A stretch of 17,963 nt of DNA, taken from NCBI GenBank assembly GCA_046728935.1, contig JBKPFS010000174.1, positions 1 through 17,963 on the forward strand, given 5' to 3'. The notes under the pieces were generated by a model. That model was not told where the DNA came from and did no database searches. It worked only from the letters and a program-made list of their open reading frames with translations. Origin of the DNA: DATAFO01 sp046728935 (lineage in GTDB: Bacteria; Actinomycetota; Thermoleophilia; Solirubrobacterales; 70-9). Positions 1 through 7,146 of the stretch are shown here, piece after piece. The position numbers and the translations under genes are program-made. Each line of letters begins with the position of its first letter. Position 1 is the first letter of the stretch.

Positions 1-682
1 GCCCGTTGACCGCGTCACGAGCGCCATGGACGAGGTTGCACACGCCCGCCGGGATCTCCTCGATGCCGTCGATGAGCTCGAAGATCAGCTCCGAGGGGCG
101 GGGGTCGCGCTCGGAGGGCTTCAGCACCACCGCGTTCCCGCAGGCGATCGCGAAGGGCAGGAACCAGAGCGGGATCATGACCGGGAAGTTGAACGGCGTG
201 ATCGCGGCGACGACGCCGACCGGCTGGCGTACGAGCTCGACGTCGACCCCCGCGGCGACGCCCTCGAGGTTCTCGCCCTTCAGCAGGTGCGGGATCGCCG
301 TCGCCGCCTCGGTCGACTCGATCCCGCGCAGGACCTCGCCCCGGGCATCGTCCAGCGTCTTGCCCATGTCGGCCGTGACCCTGCGGGCGAGCTCCTCCCG
401 ACGCGCCCAGAGCGCCTCGCGCAGCGCCATGATCGCGCGGGCGCGCTTTTGGGGAGCGACCGCGCGCCAGCCCGGCTGCGCCTCCCGCGCGGCGCGTACC
501 GCGGCGTCGACGTCGGCGGCGCCCGATAGCGGCACCAGCGCGGCGAGCTCACCGCTCGCCGGGTCCCGGTTCTCGAGCGTCCCGGCCGGCGCCTCGGCGC
601 CAACCCACCCACCCGCGACGTAATTGCGCAGCGTTCGCGCCCTGGGCCGGGCCTTCGGTGTCTCGGTTTCGACCGTGCTCAT
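1..682 (-). CDS. mmsA: Methylmalonate-semialdehyde dehydrogenase-like (CoA-acylating) aldehyde dehydrogenase, N-terminal part
   Basis: The visible 227 codons are the N-terminal, NAD-binding half of an aldehyde dehydrogenase; the rest, including the catalytic cysteine, lies beyond the left edge. The stretch TPFNFPVMIPLWFLPFAIAC (residues 162-181) followed by GNAVVLKPSERDP, with the cofactor lysine at K188, is typical of MmsA-type enzymes. Those oxidise malonate or methylmalonate semialdehyde to acetyl-CoA or propionyl-CoA in valine, inositol and beta-alanine breakdown. The ATG at 682-680 has a strong ribosome site, AAGGAGG at 688-694. The gene starts 16 bases after the stop of the upstream aldehyde dehydrogenase, so the two are probably one operon. 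Beta-alanine breakdown, which would fit the polyamine genes nearby, is an inference. The CoA-acylating subfamily cannot be confirmed without the missing half. Confidence 0.85.
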   Translation of the reverse strand, partial: MSTVETETPKARPRARTLRNYVAGGWVGAEAPAGTLENRDPASGELAALVPLSGAADVDAAVRAAREAQPGWRAVAPQKRARAIMALREALWARREELARRVTADMGKTLDDARGEVLRGIESTEAATAIPHLLKGENLEGVAAGVDVELVRQPVGVVAAITPFNFPVMIPLWFLPFAIACGNAVVLKPSERDPRPSELIFELIDGIEEIPAGVCNLVHGARDAVNG

Positions 683-698
683 TCGTGCCTCCTTGCGC

Positions 699-2201
699 TC
701 AGGCACCTGCTCCGTCGTGCGGTGTCTCCCCTCCACCGTAGGGATACCACCACTCCTTGGGGGCGATCTCGGTCTCGACGTGGACGTGCTTGGTCTCCTG
801 GAACGCTTCCAGGCCCTCGCGGCCCAGCTCTCGGCCGAGGCCCGACTGCTTGAAGCCGCCGAACGGCCCGGCGTCGTTGTCAGTCAGCGGGTCGTTGAAC
901 CACACGGTGCCGGACTTGACCTCCCGCATGCAGCGGACCATCGTCTTGAGGTCGCCGGTGTAGATGTTCGCGCCGAGGCCGAAGCGAGTCGAGTTCGCGA
1001 GCTCGATCGCCTCGTCGAGTGAACGCACCCGGACGAGCGGGGCCACCGGCCCGAACGTCTCCTCGCGCAACAAGTCGGTCTCCGCCGGGACCCCGGTGAC
1101 CACGGCCGGCGAGAAGAAGTGGCCACGATCGTGGCCCGCCGTGTCCGCCCCGACCACGACCTCGGCACCTGCGGCCACCGCGGCCTCGACTTGGTCGCTC
1201 ACCTTCTTGCGCTGGACCGCGGAGACCATCGGGCCGACGTCGGTCTCCCGGTCGAGTGGATCGCCGACACGAAGTCCGCCGGTGTATTCAACGAAGGCCG
1301 AGAGGTAGTCGTCGTAGACGTCGTCCATGACGTAGAACCGCTCCGCCGACGTGCAGACCTGCCCTGCGTTCAGGAACGCGGCCCATGCCCCTCCCTTGGC
1401 GGCGACGTCGACGCGATCGGCGACGTCGGAGCAGACGATGAACGGGTCCTTCCCGCCCATCTCGAGGTTGACGCGGGCGACGCGCTCGGCGCACGCGCCG
1501 GCGATCTTCTTTCCGGTCTCGACCGAGCCGGTGAACGCCACGCAGTCGACGCGCTCGTCGGCGACGATCGCGGCGCCGACGTCGGCCGCGCCACAGACCA
1601 GGTTGACGACGCCCGGGGGGAGGTGCTCGAAGCAGGGCGCGAGCGCGAGGGTGGAGAGCGGCGTCAGCTCCGAGGGCTTTGCGACCGTGACGTTGCCCGC
1701 AGCGAGCGCTGGCGCGAGCTTCCAGGCCAGCAGCAGGAGCGGGTAGTTCCAGGGCACGATGCACCCGACGACGCCGACCGGGTCCTTGACGACGAGCGAG
1801 AGCTGCGTCGCCTCGATCGAGGGGATGACGCGGCCGGCCGAGTCACGACCGATCTCCGCGTAGTAGTCGAATGCCGCGGCGGTCCAACCGACCTCGTCCG
1901 AGTTCTCGATCAGCGGCTTGCCGCCCTCCATCGTCATGAGCTCCGCAAGCTCGTCCGTGCGCTCGCGCAGGCGGCGGGAGACCTCGTGCAGGAGCTCGCC
2001 GCGCTCCACCGCGGGCGTTCGCTCCCAGCCACGCTGCGCCGCGCGCGCGGCGGAGATCGCGGCGTCGACCTGCCCGTCCGAGGGTGTGCCGACGGTGGCG
2101 ATCGTCTCCTCCGTGTACGGGTTCTCGACCTCGAGCTTCGCGCCCTCGCCGCGCACGAGCTCGCCGCCGATCAGCAACGCGTTGTCGGCGGGCGCGCTCA
2201 T
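699..2201 (-). CDS. NAD(P)-dependent aldehyde dehydrogenase, betaine/aminoaldehyde type
   Basis: A complete 500-residue aldehyde dehydrogenase. Visible family residues are PWNYP at 150-154, the cofactor lysine K175 in AKPSE, FTGSVETG at 223-230, the general base E247 in LEMGGK, the catalytic C283 in NAGQVCTSAERF, and E381 in REETFGP. It oxidises an aldehyde to a carboxylate; the relatives it resembles act on betaine aldehyde or omega-aminoaldehydes such as 3-aminopropanal and 4-aminobutanal. The C-terminal tail, with WWYPYG at 484-489, extends beyond the usual fold. The ATG at 2201 has only a modest GAAGG upstream. It is first in an apparent two-gene operon with the MmsA-like gene and is divergent from the small membrane protein at 2259. 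Family assignment is firm; the substrate is inferred from neighbours. Confidence 0.93.
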   Translation of the reverse strand: MSAPADNALLIGGELVRGEGAKLEVENPYTEETIATVGTPSDGQVDAAISAARAAQRGWERTPAVERGELLHEVSRRLRERTDELAELMTMEGGKPLIENSDEVGWTAAAFDYYAEIGRDSAGRVIPSIEATQLSLVVKDPVGVVGCIVPWNYPLLLLAWKLAPALAAGNVTVAKPSELTPLSTLALAPCFEHLPPGVVNLVCGAADVGAAIVADERVDCVAFTGSVETGKKIAGACAERVARVNLEMGGKDPFIVCSDVADRVDVAAKGGAWAAFLNAGQVCTSAERFYVMDDVYDDYLSAFVEYTGGLRVGDPLDRETDVGPMVSAVQRKKVSDQVEAAVAAGAEVVVGADTAGHDRGHFFSPAVVTGVPAETDLLREETFGPVAPLVRVRSLDEAIELANSTRFGLGANIYTGDLKTMVRCMREVKSGTVWFNDPLTDNDAGPFGGFKQSGLGRELGREGLEAFQETKHVHVETEIAPKEWWYPYGGGETPHDGAGA

Positions 2202-2258
2202 CGCGCCTTCACCGTCGTCGCCCCCACCTCAGCCTCTCCTGGTTGGCAGACTGGGCGC

Positions 2259-2750
2259 ATGGAAGTTCGAGCCCCGAGGGGAGTCGATCCCCGGCGCCCG
2301 GACGAGACCCCCGAGGAGCGGCTCGACCGCAACCTCGAGGAGCTCCTCGCCGGCCTCCGCGTGGCGCTGCCGGGCGTGCAGGTGCTGTTCGCGTTCCTCC
2401 TCGTGCTGCCGTTCCAGCAGCGATTCGAGCTCGTGACCGGATTCCAGGAGAAGATCTACTTCGCGACCCTGCTGGCGACCGCGACGGCGACGGCGCTCCT
2501 GATCGCTCCCTCGGCTCGCCACCGGATCCAGTTCCGGCGCGGCGACAAGGAGTGGATCGTGTTCACCGCCAACAGGCTCGCCATCGCCGGCCTCGCGACG
2601 CTCGGGATCGCGATGCTTGGGGCGGTGCTCCTGATCAGCGACTTCCTGTTCTCGAGCGCGGCTGCCGTGATCGCGACCGCGCTCGGGGGGACGATCATCG
2701 GCTGGCTTTGGTTCGGCGCCCCGCTCGTGCGGCGCCTCCAGGGTCGCTGA
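2259..2750 (+). CDS. DUF6328-like four-helix membrane protein
   Basis: A 163-residue protein of unknown function. A charged N-terminus (about residues 1-33) carries ERLDRNLEELLAGLRVALPG, followed by QVLFAFLLVLPFQQRFE. Four hydrophobic stretches lie near residues 34-52, 66-84, 106-128 and 132-155, and RHRIQFRRGDKEWI forms a charged loop between the second and third. This pattern matches my memory of the actinobacterial DUF6328 family, whose role is unknown. The ATG at 2259 is the first start after a 57-base divergent gap and puts the conserved part where family members begin. The same frame is open much further upstream, but that part is antisense to the aldehyde dehydrogenase. It converges with the importer operon, with only 8 bases between the two stops. 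No functional link to polyamines is visible. Confidence 0.82.
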   Translation: MEVRAPRGVDPRRPDETPEERLDRNLEELLAGLRVALPGVQVLFAFLLVLPFQQRFELVTGFQEKIYFATLLATATATALLIAPSARHRIQFRRGDKEWIVFTANRLAIAGLATLGIAMLGAVLLISDFLFSSAAAVIATALGGTIIGWLWFGAPLVRRLQGR

Positions 2751-2758
2751 GCGCGACA

Positions 2759-3637
2759 TCAGCCGCCCGCCGCGCCCGGGGCGGGCGGGAACGCCGGCGT
2801 GCCCACGAAGGGCTCGCCCTCTTGCTCGGGCCGGACCGCCGCCAGCCGTTCGGCGCGGCGCTGCTGCCAGACCGTGAACAGCATCGCGAGCACGGTGACC
2901 GCGAACAGGATTGTCGCGATCGAGTACACCTCCACGGGGATCCCCCGCTGGGAGGCGCCGAAGATGAACAGCGGGAAGGTCACGGTCCCGCCGGAGTTGA
3001 AGTACGAGATCACGAAGTCGTCGATCGAGAGCGCGAAGGCAAGCAGCGCCGCGCCGAGGACCCCCGGCATCAGCAGCGGCAGCGTTATGAGCCGGAAGGT
3101 GTCGAAAGCGTTCGCCCCGAGATCGCGCGCCGCCTCCTCGAGGCTGCGGTCGAAGCCGATCAGCCGCGAGCGCACGACGACGACGACGAAACTGATGCAG
3201 AACATCACGTGGGCTATCAGCAGCGTCGTGAACCCCAGCGGGATCCCGTAGATCAGGAACATCGACAGCAGCGCGGCGCCGATCACGATCTCCGGAGTGG
3301 CCATCGGGATCACGATCAGGAAGTTCGCCGGCCTGCGGCCGAAGAACTCGTAACGGACCAGCGCGATTGCGATCAGCGTTCCGAGGATCGTGGAGATACC
3401 CGTCGCCAGCGCAGCCAGCTCGAGGCTGGTCCGGAGCGCGTCATTGAGATCGGGAATGCTGAACACGTTCTGCCAGTGCTCGAGCGTGAATCCCTCCCAG
3501 GTGAAGTTGAACTTGCCGGTTGGGTCGTTGAAGGAGAAGACGCCGATCACGAACAGTGGAAGCAGCATGTAGCTGATCGCGACGACCGCGTAGATCACGA
3601 TCGCGTGCTCCCGGACCCACTTCCAGCCTCGGCTCAT
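2759..3637 (-). CDS. potC: Polyamine-type ABC transporter permease, PotC-like
   Basis: A 292-residue inner-membrane permease of the binding-protein-dependent import family. About six hydrophobic segments are visible, beginning with residues 12-33. The cytoplasmic EAA loop at 167-188 (EEAARDLGANAFDTFRLITLP) is where the ATPase docks, and FALSIDDFVISYF after it is typical of PotC proteins. The C-terminal tail after residue 265 is proline- and glycine-rich and looks disordered. The chosen ATG at 3637 overlaps the stop of potB (ATGA at 3637-3634), giving translational coupling. The frame stays open upstream but would run through potB. With the PotB-like protein it would form the channel for putrescine, spermidine or a similar amine; the exact substrate is not visible. 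Confidence 0.93.
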   Translation of the reverse strand: MSRGWKWVREHAIVIYAVVAISYMLLPLFVIGVFSFNDPTGKFNFTWEGFTLEHWQNVFSIPDLNDALRTSLELAALATGISTILGTLIAIALVRYEFFGRRPANFLIVIPMATPEIVIGAALLSMFLIYGIPLGFTTLLIAHVMFCISFVVVVVRSRLIGFDRSLEEAARDLGANAFDTFRLITLPLLMPGVLGAALLAFALSIDDFVISYFNSGGTVTFPLFIFGASQRGIPVEVYSIATILFAVTVLAMLFTVWQQRRAERLAAVRPEQEGEPFVGTPAFPPAPGAAGG

Positions 3638-4506
3638 GCGGGCTCCGCCTCCTCCCCCATCAGCGATTCCGAGCCCGCGAACCGGATGTAGATGAAGACG
3701 ATCGCGAGGATCGCCGCCATCAGCACGAAGGAGAGCGCCGCCGCGGTCGGGTAGTCGCGCTCGGCCAGGTACAGCGACTGGATCCGGTTGCCGATCATGT
3801 TCTGGTTGATCGAGCCGAGGTAGAAGGCGTTCACGAAGTCGCCGGCCGCGGGGATGAAGGTGAGCAGTGTCCCGGCCACGATGCCCGGCGCCGAGAGCGG
3901 CAGCGTCACCCGCACGAACGCCTGCCGCGCCGAAGCGTAGAGGTCCTTCGCCGCCTCGATCAGGCTTTGGTCGATCCGCTCGAGGCTGGCGTAGATCGGC
4001 AGCACCATGAAGGGCAGGAAGTTGTAGGTGAGTCCAGCGATCACCGCCCCTCCGGTTGCGAGCACGCGGCCATCGTCGCCGATCAGGCCCAGCGTCTTCA
4101 GCGCGTCCACGACGACGCTCGTATCGCCCAGGATCGTCTCCCAGGCGATCGTGCGGATCAGGTACGTGGTGAAGAACGGCGCCACGACCGCGAACAGCAG
4201 CGCCGTCTTCCACTTGCCGCCGCGGAAGGCGATCGCATAGGCGAGGGGGTACGCGATCAAGAGCGCCAGCACCGTCGCGGCGCCGGCGTACTCGAACGAG
4301 CGCAGGAACTGGTTGTCGAACCGCTCAAGACCGTCGGTGAAATTCGACCACTCCCACGTGAACTGGAAGCCGGTTTCGAGCGTGCCCGACTCGAGCGAGA
4401 GCCGCCCCATGAAGTAGAGCGGCACTACGAAGAACAGGATCAGCCAGATGAGCCCAGGGCCCATCAGGAAGTACGGGATCAGACGGCGGCGGCCGGCGAC
4501 GCTCAT
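3634..4506 (-). CDS. potB: Polyamine-type ABC transporter permease, PotB-like
   Basis: A 290-residue inner-membrane permease, partner of the PotC-like protein. Hydrophobic segments begin at residues 11-34, and the EAA loop is EAAKDLYASARQAFVRVTLP at 184-203. PAAGDFVNAFYLGS after the loop is the PotB-type signature, and NQNMIGNRIQSLYL follows. The ATG at 4506 has no Shine-Dalgarno sequence next to it. The nearest good one, GGGAGG at 4541-4546, is too far away but sits correctly for a tiny ORF that ends across this ATG. Translation may therefore depend on that leader. It overlaps potC by four bases. Confidence 0.93.
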   Translation of the reverse strand: MSVAGRRRLIPYFLMGPGLIWLILFFVVPLYFMGRLSLESGTLETGFQFTWEWSNFTDGLERFDNQFLRSFEYAGAATVLALLIAYPLAYAIAFRGGKWKTALLFAVVAPFFTTYLIRTIAWETILGDTSVVVDALKTLGLIGDDGRVLATGGAVIAGLTYNFLPFMVLPIYASLERIDQSLIEAAKDLYASARQAFVRVTLPLSAPGIVAGTLLTFIPAAGDFVNAFYLGSINQNMIGNRIQSLYLAERDYPTAAALSFVLMAAILAIVFIYIRFAGSESLMGEEAEPA

Positions 4507-4532
4507 CGTTCAGAGCTCGTGCGGTCCGCCAC
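4503..4532 (-). CDS. Candidate nine-residue leader ORF ahead of potB
   Basis: A GTG at 4532-4530 opens a ten-codon frame reading MADRTSSER and stop. GGGAGG at 4541-4546 lies 8 bases upstream, a textbook ribosome-site distance. The stop TGA at 4505-4503 overlaps the potB ATG as ATGA, the same coupling used by other gene pairs in this window. potB itself lacks a near ribosome site, so the short ORF would explain how ribosomes reach it. Whether it is only a coupling device or a regulatory leader is unknown. It could also be the degraded start of a longer gene. Confidence 0.45.
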   Translation of the reverse strand: MADRTSSER

Positions 4533-4555
4533 CGTCGCTTCCTCCCGTGGCGTCC

Positions 4556-5698
4556 CTATGCGCCGGTGATGACGTCCTGGAACGCCGACTCGACCTCCTT
4601 GACGTCCTCGGGGTTGCCCGGGGGCTCGGGCTGCGACGAGCAGTCGGCCGTGAACTCCTCGCTCGGGAACACGAGGTCGCTCTTGGCTGCAGCGGAGCCT
4701 CGTTCCTCGAGGATCGGCTTCACGCCTACGACCGGCGTCACGTAGTAGTTGTAGTTCGCGATGTGAGCCTGCTTCTCGGGCTGGTAGACGTAGTTCATCC
4801 ACTCGTAGGCGGCGGCCGGATTCGGCGCGCCGACCGGGATCACCATGTTGTCCGCCCACGTGACGCAGCCTTGATCCGGCATCACGAACTGGATGTCCGG
4901 GTTGTCGGCCTGTAGCTGCACCGCGTCTCCGGACCACCCGATCACGGCCGCCGCGTCGCCGTTGGCGAGGTCGCGCGTGTAGTCGTTGCCGGTGAAGCGC
5001 CGGATCTGGCCGGAGTCCGCGGCCTCGTCGATCTTGTCGATCGCGTCCAGCCAATCCTGCGTGGTGGCGTCCGCCGGATCGATGCCGTCCGCCTTCATCA
5101 CAAGCGGCACGGTGTCGCGCATCTCGGTCAGCATCTCGACCTTGCCCTTGTACTTGGGGTCGAAGAGGTCGTTGATCGAGGTTACGTCCGGAGCGAGCTC
5201 CTTGTTCACGACCAATCCCGTCATCCCTCCCTGCCAGGGGAGCGAGTAGTCGCGCTCCGGGTCGAAGGCGACGTGCTGGTACACCGGGATCAGGTTGTCG
5301 AGCGCCGGCTGAACGGCGTCCTTGTCGAACTCCTGCAGGTATCCGAGGTCGTGCATCTTCTTCGCCATCCAGTCGGTGACGACGAAGATGTCGCGGCCGC
5401 CCGACTCACCTTGGTCGAGCTGCTGCTGCACCTTGCCGAAGAACTCGGCGTTGTCGTTGACCTCCTCGCGGTAGGTCACGTTGATTCCCGTCTCGTCCTC
5501 GAATGCAGGCACGGTCTTCTTGTCGATGTAGAAGGGCCAGTTCGCGACGTAGAGGTCGCCCGAGGCCTCGCCCTGCGCCTCGGCGACCGTGGTCCCTCCG
5601 CCTCCTCCGCCGTTCTCGATGCCCTCGTCGTCCCCGCACGCTGCGATGCCGAGCGCAAAGGCCAAAATCGCAATCGCGATCCAAATCCGCTTGATCAT
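4556..5698 (-). CDS. potD: Polyamine-binding lipoprotein of the ABC importer, PotD-like
   Basis: A 380-residue extracytoplasmic solute-binding protein. The N-terminus MIKRIWIAIAILAFALGIAAC is a lipoprotein signal with its lipobox ending at C21, so the mature protein would be membrane-anchored. A glycine-rich linker spans about 29-35. Binding-site residues known from E. coli PotD have counterparts: NWPFY at 53-57 (first tryptophan and tyrosine), W255 in IGWSGD, and W281-A-D283 in VTWADN. The acidic residue of E. coli PotD near LTDDARE is not clearly kept (LTEMRDT at 190-196), so ligand preference may differ. C278 and C353 could form a disulfide. The start overlaps the potA stop (ATGA at 5698-5695). 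It would capture putrescine, spermidine or a related amine and pass it to PotB/PotC. Confidence 0.92.
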   Translation of the reverse strand: MIKRIWIAIAILAFALGIAACGDDEGIENGGGGGGTTVAEAQGEASGDLYVANWPFYIDKKTVPAFEDETGINVTYREEVNDNAEFFGKVQQQLDQGESGGRDIFVVTDWMAKKMHDLGYLQEFDKDAVQPALDNLIPVYQHVAFDPERDYSLPWQGGMTGLVVNKELAPDVTSINDLFDPKYKGKVEMLTEMRDTVPLVMKADGIDPADATTQDWLDAIDKIDEAADSGQIRRFTGNDYTRDLANGDAAAVIGWSGDAVQLQADNPDIQFVMPDQGCVTWADNMVIPVGAPNPAAAYEWMNYVYQPEKQAHIANYNYYVTPVVGVKPILEERGSAAAKSDLVFPSEEFTADCSSQPEPPGNPEDVKEVESAFQDVITGA

Positions 5699-6882
5699 TC
5701 CGTGTCGCCTCCTTGGCTCGGCGCTGTGGCCGACTCTTTGACGATGTGCATGTGCTCGGGCGCCCAGCTGAGGCGCACCCGTGCGCCACCGCCGGGCAGC
5801 CGTGCCCTCTCCGCCTCGTCCGCGTTCGGGACGAGCACGGTCATCCGCACGTCCTCGGCCAAGCCGACGACGATCTGGGTCGAGGTGCCGAGGTAGACCG
5901 ACGCCTCGACCATTCCCTCCACGCTCGGGTGTCCGTTGGACCGAGCCCCGTCCGCGGGCTCGATTCGAAGCTTCTCCGGCCGGACAACCGCGTAGCAGCG
6001 CTCTCCCGTGGTCACGCCGTCGGCGGGGGCGTCGAGCTCCACGCCCGTCTCGAGCCGCATCCGGACCCGGTCACCGTTCACCGACGCCACCGTTCCGGGC
6101 ATCAGGTTGGAGACGCCGATGAACCCGGCAACGAAGCTGGTTCGTGGACGCTCGTAGACCTCCTCGGGCGAGTCGATCTGCTCGATCCGGCCGGCGTTCA
6201 TGACGGCGATCCGGTCGGACATCGTCAACGCCTCCTCCTGGTCGTGGGTGACGTAGACGAACGTGATCCCGACGTCGCGCTGGATGCGCTTCAGCTCGAT
6301 CTGAAGGCCCTTGCGGAGTTTCAGGTCGAGGGCGCCGAGCGGCTCGTCGAGGAGCAGCACCTTGGGCAGGTTGACGAGCGCGCGCGCGAGAGCCACCCGC
6401 TGCTGCATCCCTCCGGACAGCTGGTTCGGGCGCCGGTTGATCTCCGACGCCAGCCCGACCCGCTCCAGCTCGGCCCTGACCTTTCGCTCGATCTCATCCT
6501 TCTCCACCTTTTTGCGCTTGAGCCCGAAGGCGACGTTCTCGCGCACGCTCAGATGGGGGAACAGGGCGTAGCTCTGAAAGACGGTGTTCGTCGGTCGCTT
6601 GTAGGGGGGCAGACCGGCGACGTCCTGACCCTCGATCAGCACCCGGCCCTCGGTCGGCTCCTCGAAGCCCGCGACCATGCGCAGGGTGGTCGTCTTGCCG
6701 CAGCCGCTGGGACCGAGCAGCGTGAAGAAGCGGCCCTGCGGGATGTCGAGATCCATCTCGCGGACGGCAGGGAAGTCGCCGAAGCGCTTGGTGACCCGCT
6801 CGAGGTGAACCGACGGCCGGGGCGCGCCCGTCGCGGTCGCGCCGCTCAGCTCGGCCTCGCGCTCGCCAATCTCCGCGTCCAA
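5695..6882 (-). CDS. potA: Polyamine-type ABC transporter ATPase, PotA-like
   Basis: A 395-residue import ATPase. Walker A GPSGCGKT at 57-64, Q-loop Q103 in VFQSYALFPH, signature LSGGMQ at 155-160, Walker B VLLLDE at 175-180 and switch H213 in VTHDQEEA are all present. A C-terminal TOBE-type domain runs from about 260 to 385, as in PotA. It powers the PotB/PotC channel on the cytoplasmic side. The start used is TTG at 6882-6880, with GGAGGAG about a dozen bases upstream; no ATG is available in the N-terminal part. It is first in the operon, and its upstream region carries a palindrome shared with the tetR gene. Confidence 0.93.
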   Translation of the reverse strand: MDAEIGEREAELSGATATGAPRPSVHLERVTKRFGDFPAVREMDLDIPQGRFFTLLGPSGCGKTTTLRMVAGFEEPTEGRVLIEGQDVAGLPPYKRPTNTVFQSYALFPHLSVRENVAFGLKRKKVEKDEIERKVRAELERVGLASEINRRPNQLSGGMQQRVALARALVNLPKVLLLDEPLGALDLKLRKGLQIELKRIQRDVGITFVYVTHDQEEALTMSDRIAVMNAGRIEQIDSPEEVYERPRTSFVAGFIGVSNLMPGTVASVNGDRVRMRLETGVELDAPADGVTTGERCYAVVRPEKLRIEPADGARSNGHPSVEGMVEASVYLGTSTQIVVGLAEDVRMTVLVPNADEAERARLPGGGARVRLSWAPEHMHIVKESATAPSQGGDTE

Positions 6883-6930
6883 CGCTCTCTCGCTCTCCTC
6901 CGTTTGCCTACCCGGCGCTTCCAGGGCGCA

Positions 6931-6947
6931 CTGAACCGCCGTTCAGG
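6931..6947. promoter_or_regulatory. Candidate TetR operator upstream of potA
   Basis: CTGAACCGCCGTTCAG at 6931-6946 has two perfect six-base arms (CTGAAC and GTTCAG) around four bases. The 16 bases 6932-6947 are identical to 16992-17007 in front of the tetR gene. The site lies about 50 bases upstream of the potA start, just downstream of or over a possible promoter, where a repressor would act. Recognition by the TetR protein of this window is inferred. Confidence 0.7.
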
Positions 6948-6973
6948 CTAAGTCTCTCACGCTGCGTGCGCAA
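6946..6973 (-). promoter_or_regulatory. Possible potA promoter
   Basis: Read on the minus strand, TTGCGC (6973-6968), a 16-base spacer and TTAGCC (6951-6946) form a weak -35/-10 pair. The candidate operator begins at the -10 box and would cover the transcription start. Both boxes are far from consensus, so this is only a plausible placement. Confidence 0.25.
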
Positions 6974-7004
6974 GGGGCGAAACCCCCAAAACGTCCAATT
7001 TGCC

Positions 7005-7091
7005 TTGTACGAAACGGACAACACCTTCGCGCCGAGTTGAACCGAAAAATGGTTGTGCCGGGAGCGCCAGGGAGTTACCGTTGTACGGAAA
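7005..7091 (+). repeat. Three related TTGWAC-GAAA repeats in the divergent control region
   Basis: TTGTACGAAA at 7005-7014, TTGAACCGAAA at 7037-7047 and TTGTACGGAAA at 7081-7091 share a common form and orientation, with starts 32 and 44 bases apart. The first lies in TTGTACGAAACGGACAA, which has TTGT...ACAA ends. All three sit between the divergent potA and aminotransferase genes. They are candidate binding sites for the PucR-type regulator encoded downstream, but that link is inferred. Confidence 0.4.
7053..7081 (+). promoter_or_regulatory. Possible promoter of the aminotransferase operon
   Basis: TTGTGC (7053-7058), a 17-base spacer and TACCGT (7076-7081) could be -35 and -10 elements, giving a leader of roughly 60 bases before the ATG at 7147. 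The -10 box is poor, as expected for a promoter needing an activator. The third TTGWAC repeat directly follows it. Confidence 0.25.
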
Positions 7092-7146
7092 GTCGATACC
7101 GGATGGCCCACTAGTCGCAACGGCGACGCCGAGGGAAGGAGAGGAG

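Noticed and set aside
1119..2258. Long open frame leading into the DUF6328-like gene
   Set aside because: It is antisense to the aldehyde dehydrogenase and unlike any family member; the ATG at 2259 fits the known N-terminus.
3638..4213. N-terminal extension of the PotC-like permease
   Set aside because: It would overlap potB in another frame; the ATGA-coupled ATG gives the expected length and first membrane helix.
6974..6986. GGGG-cgaaa-CCCC hairpin in the control region
   Set aside because: Only four G-C pairs, no T-tract and no relation to the repeats nearby; easily expected by chance in GC-rich DNA.
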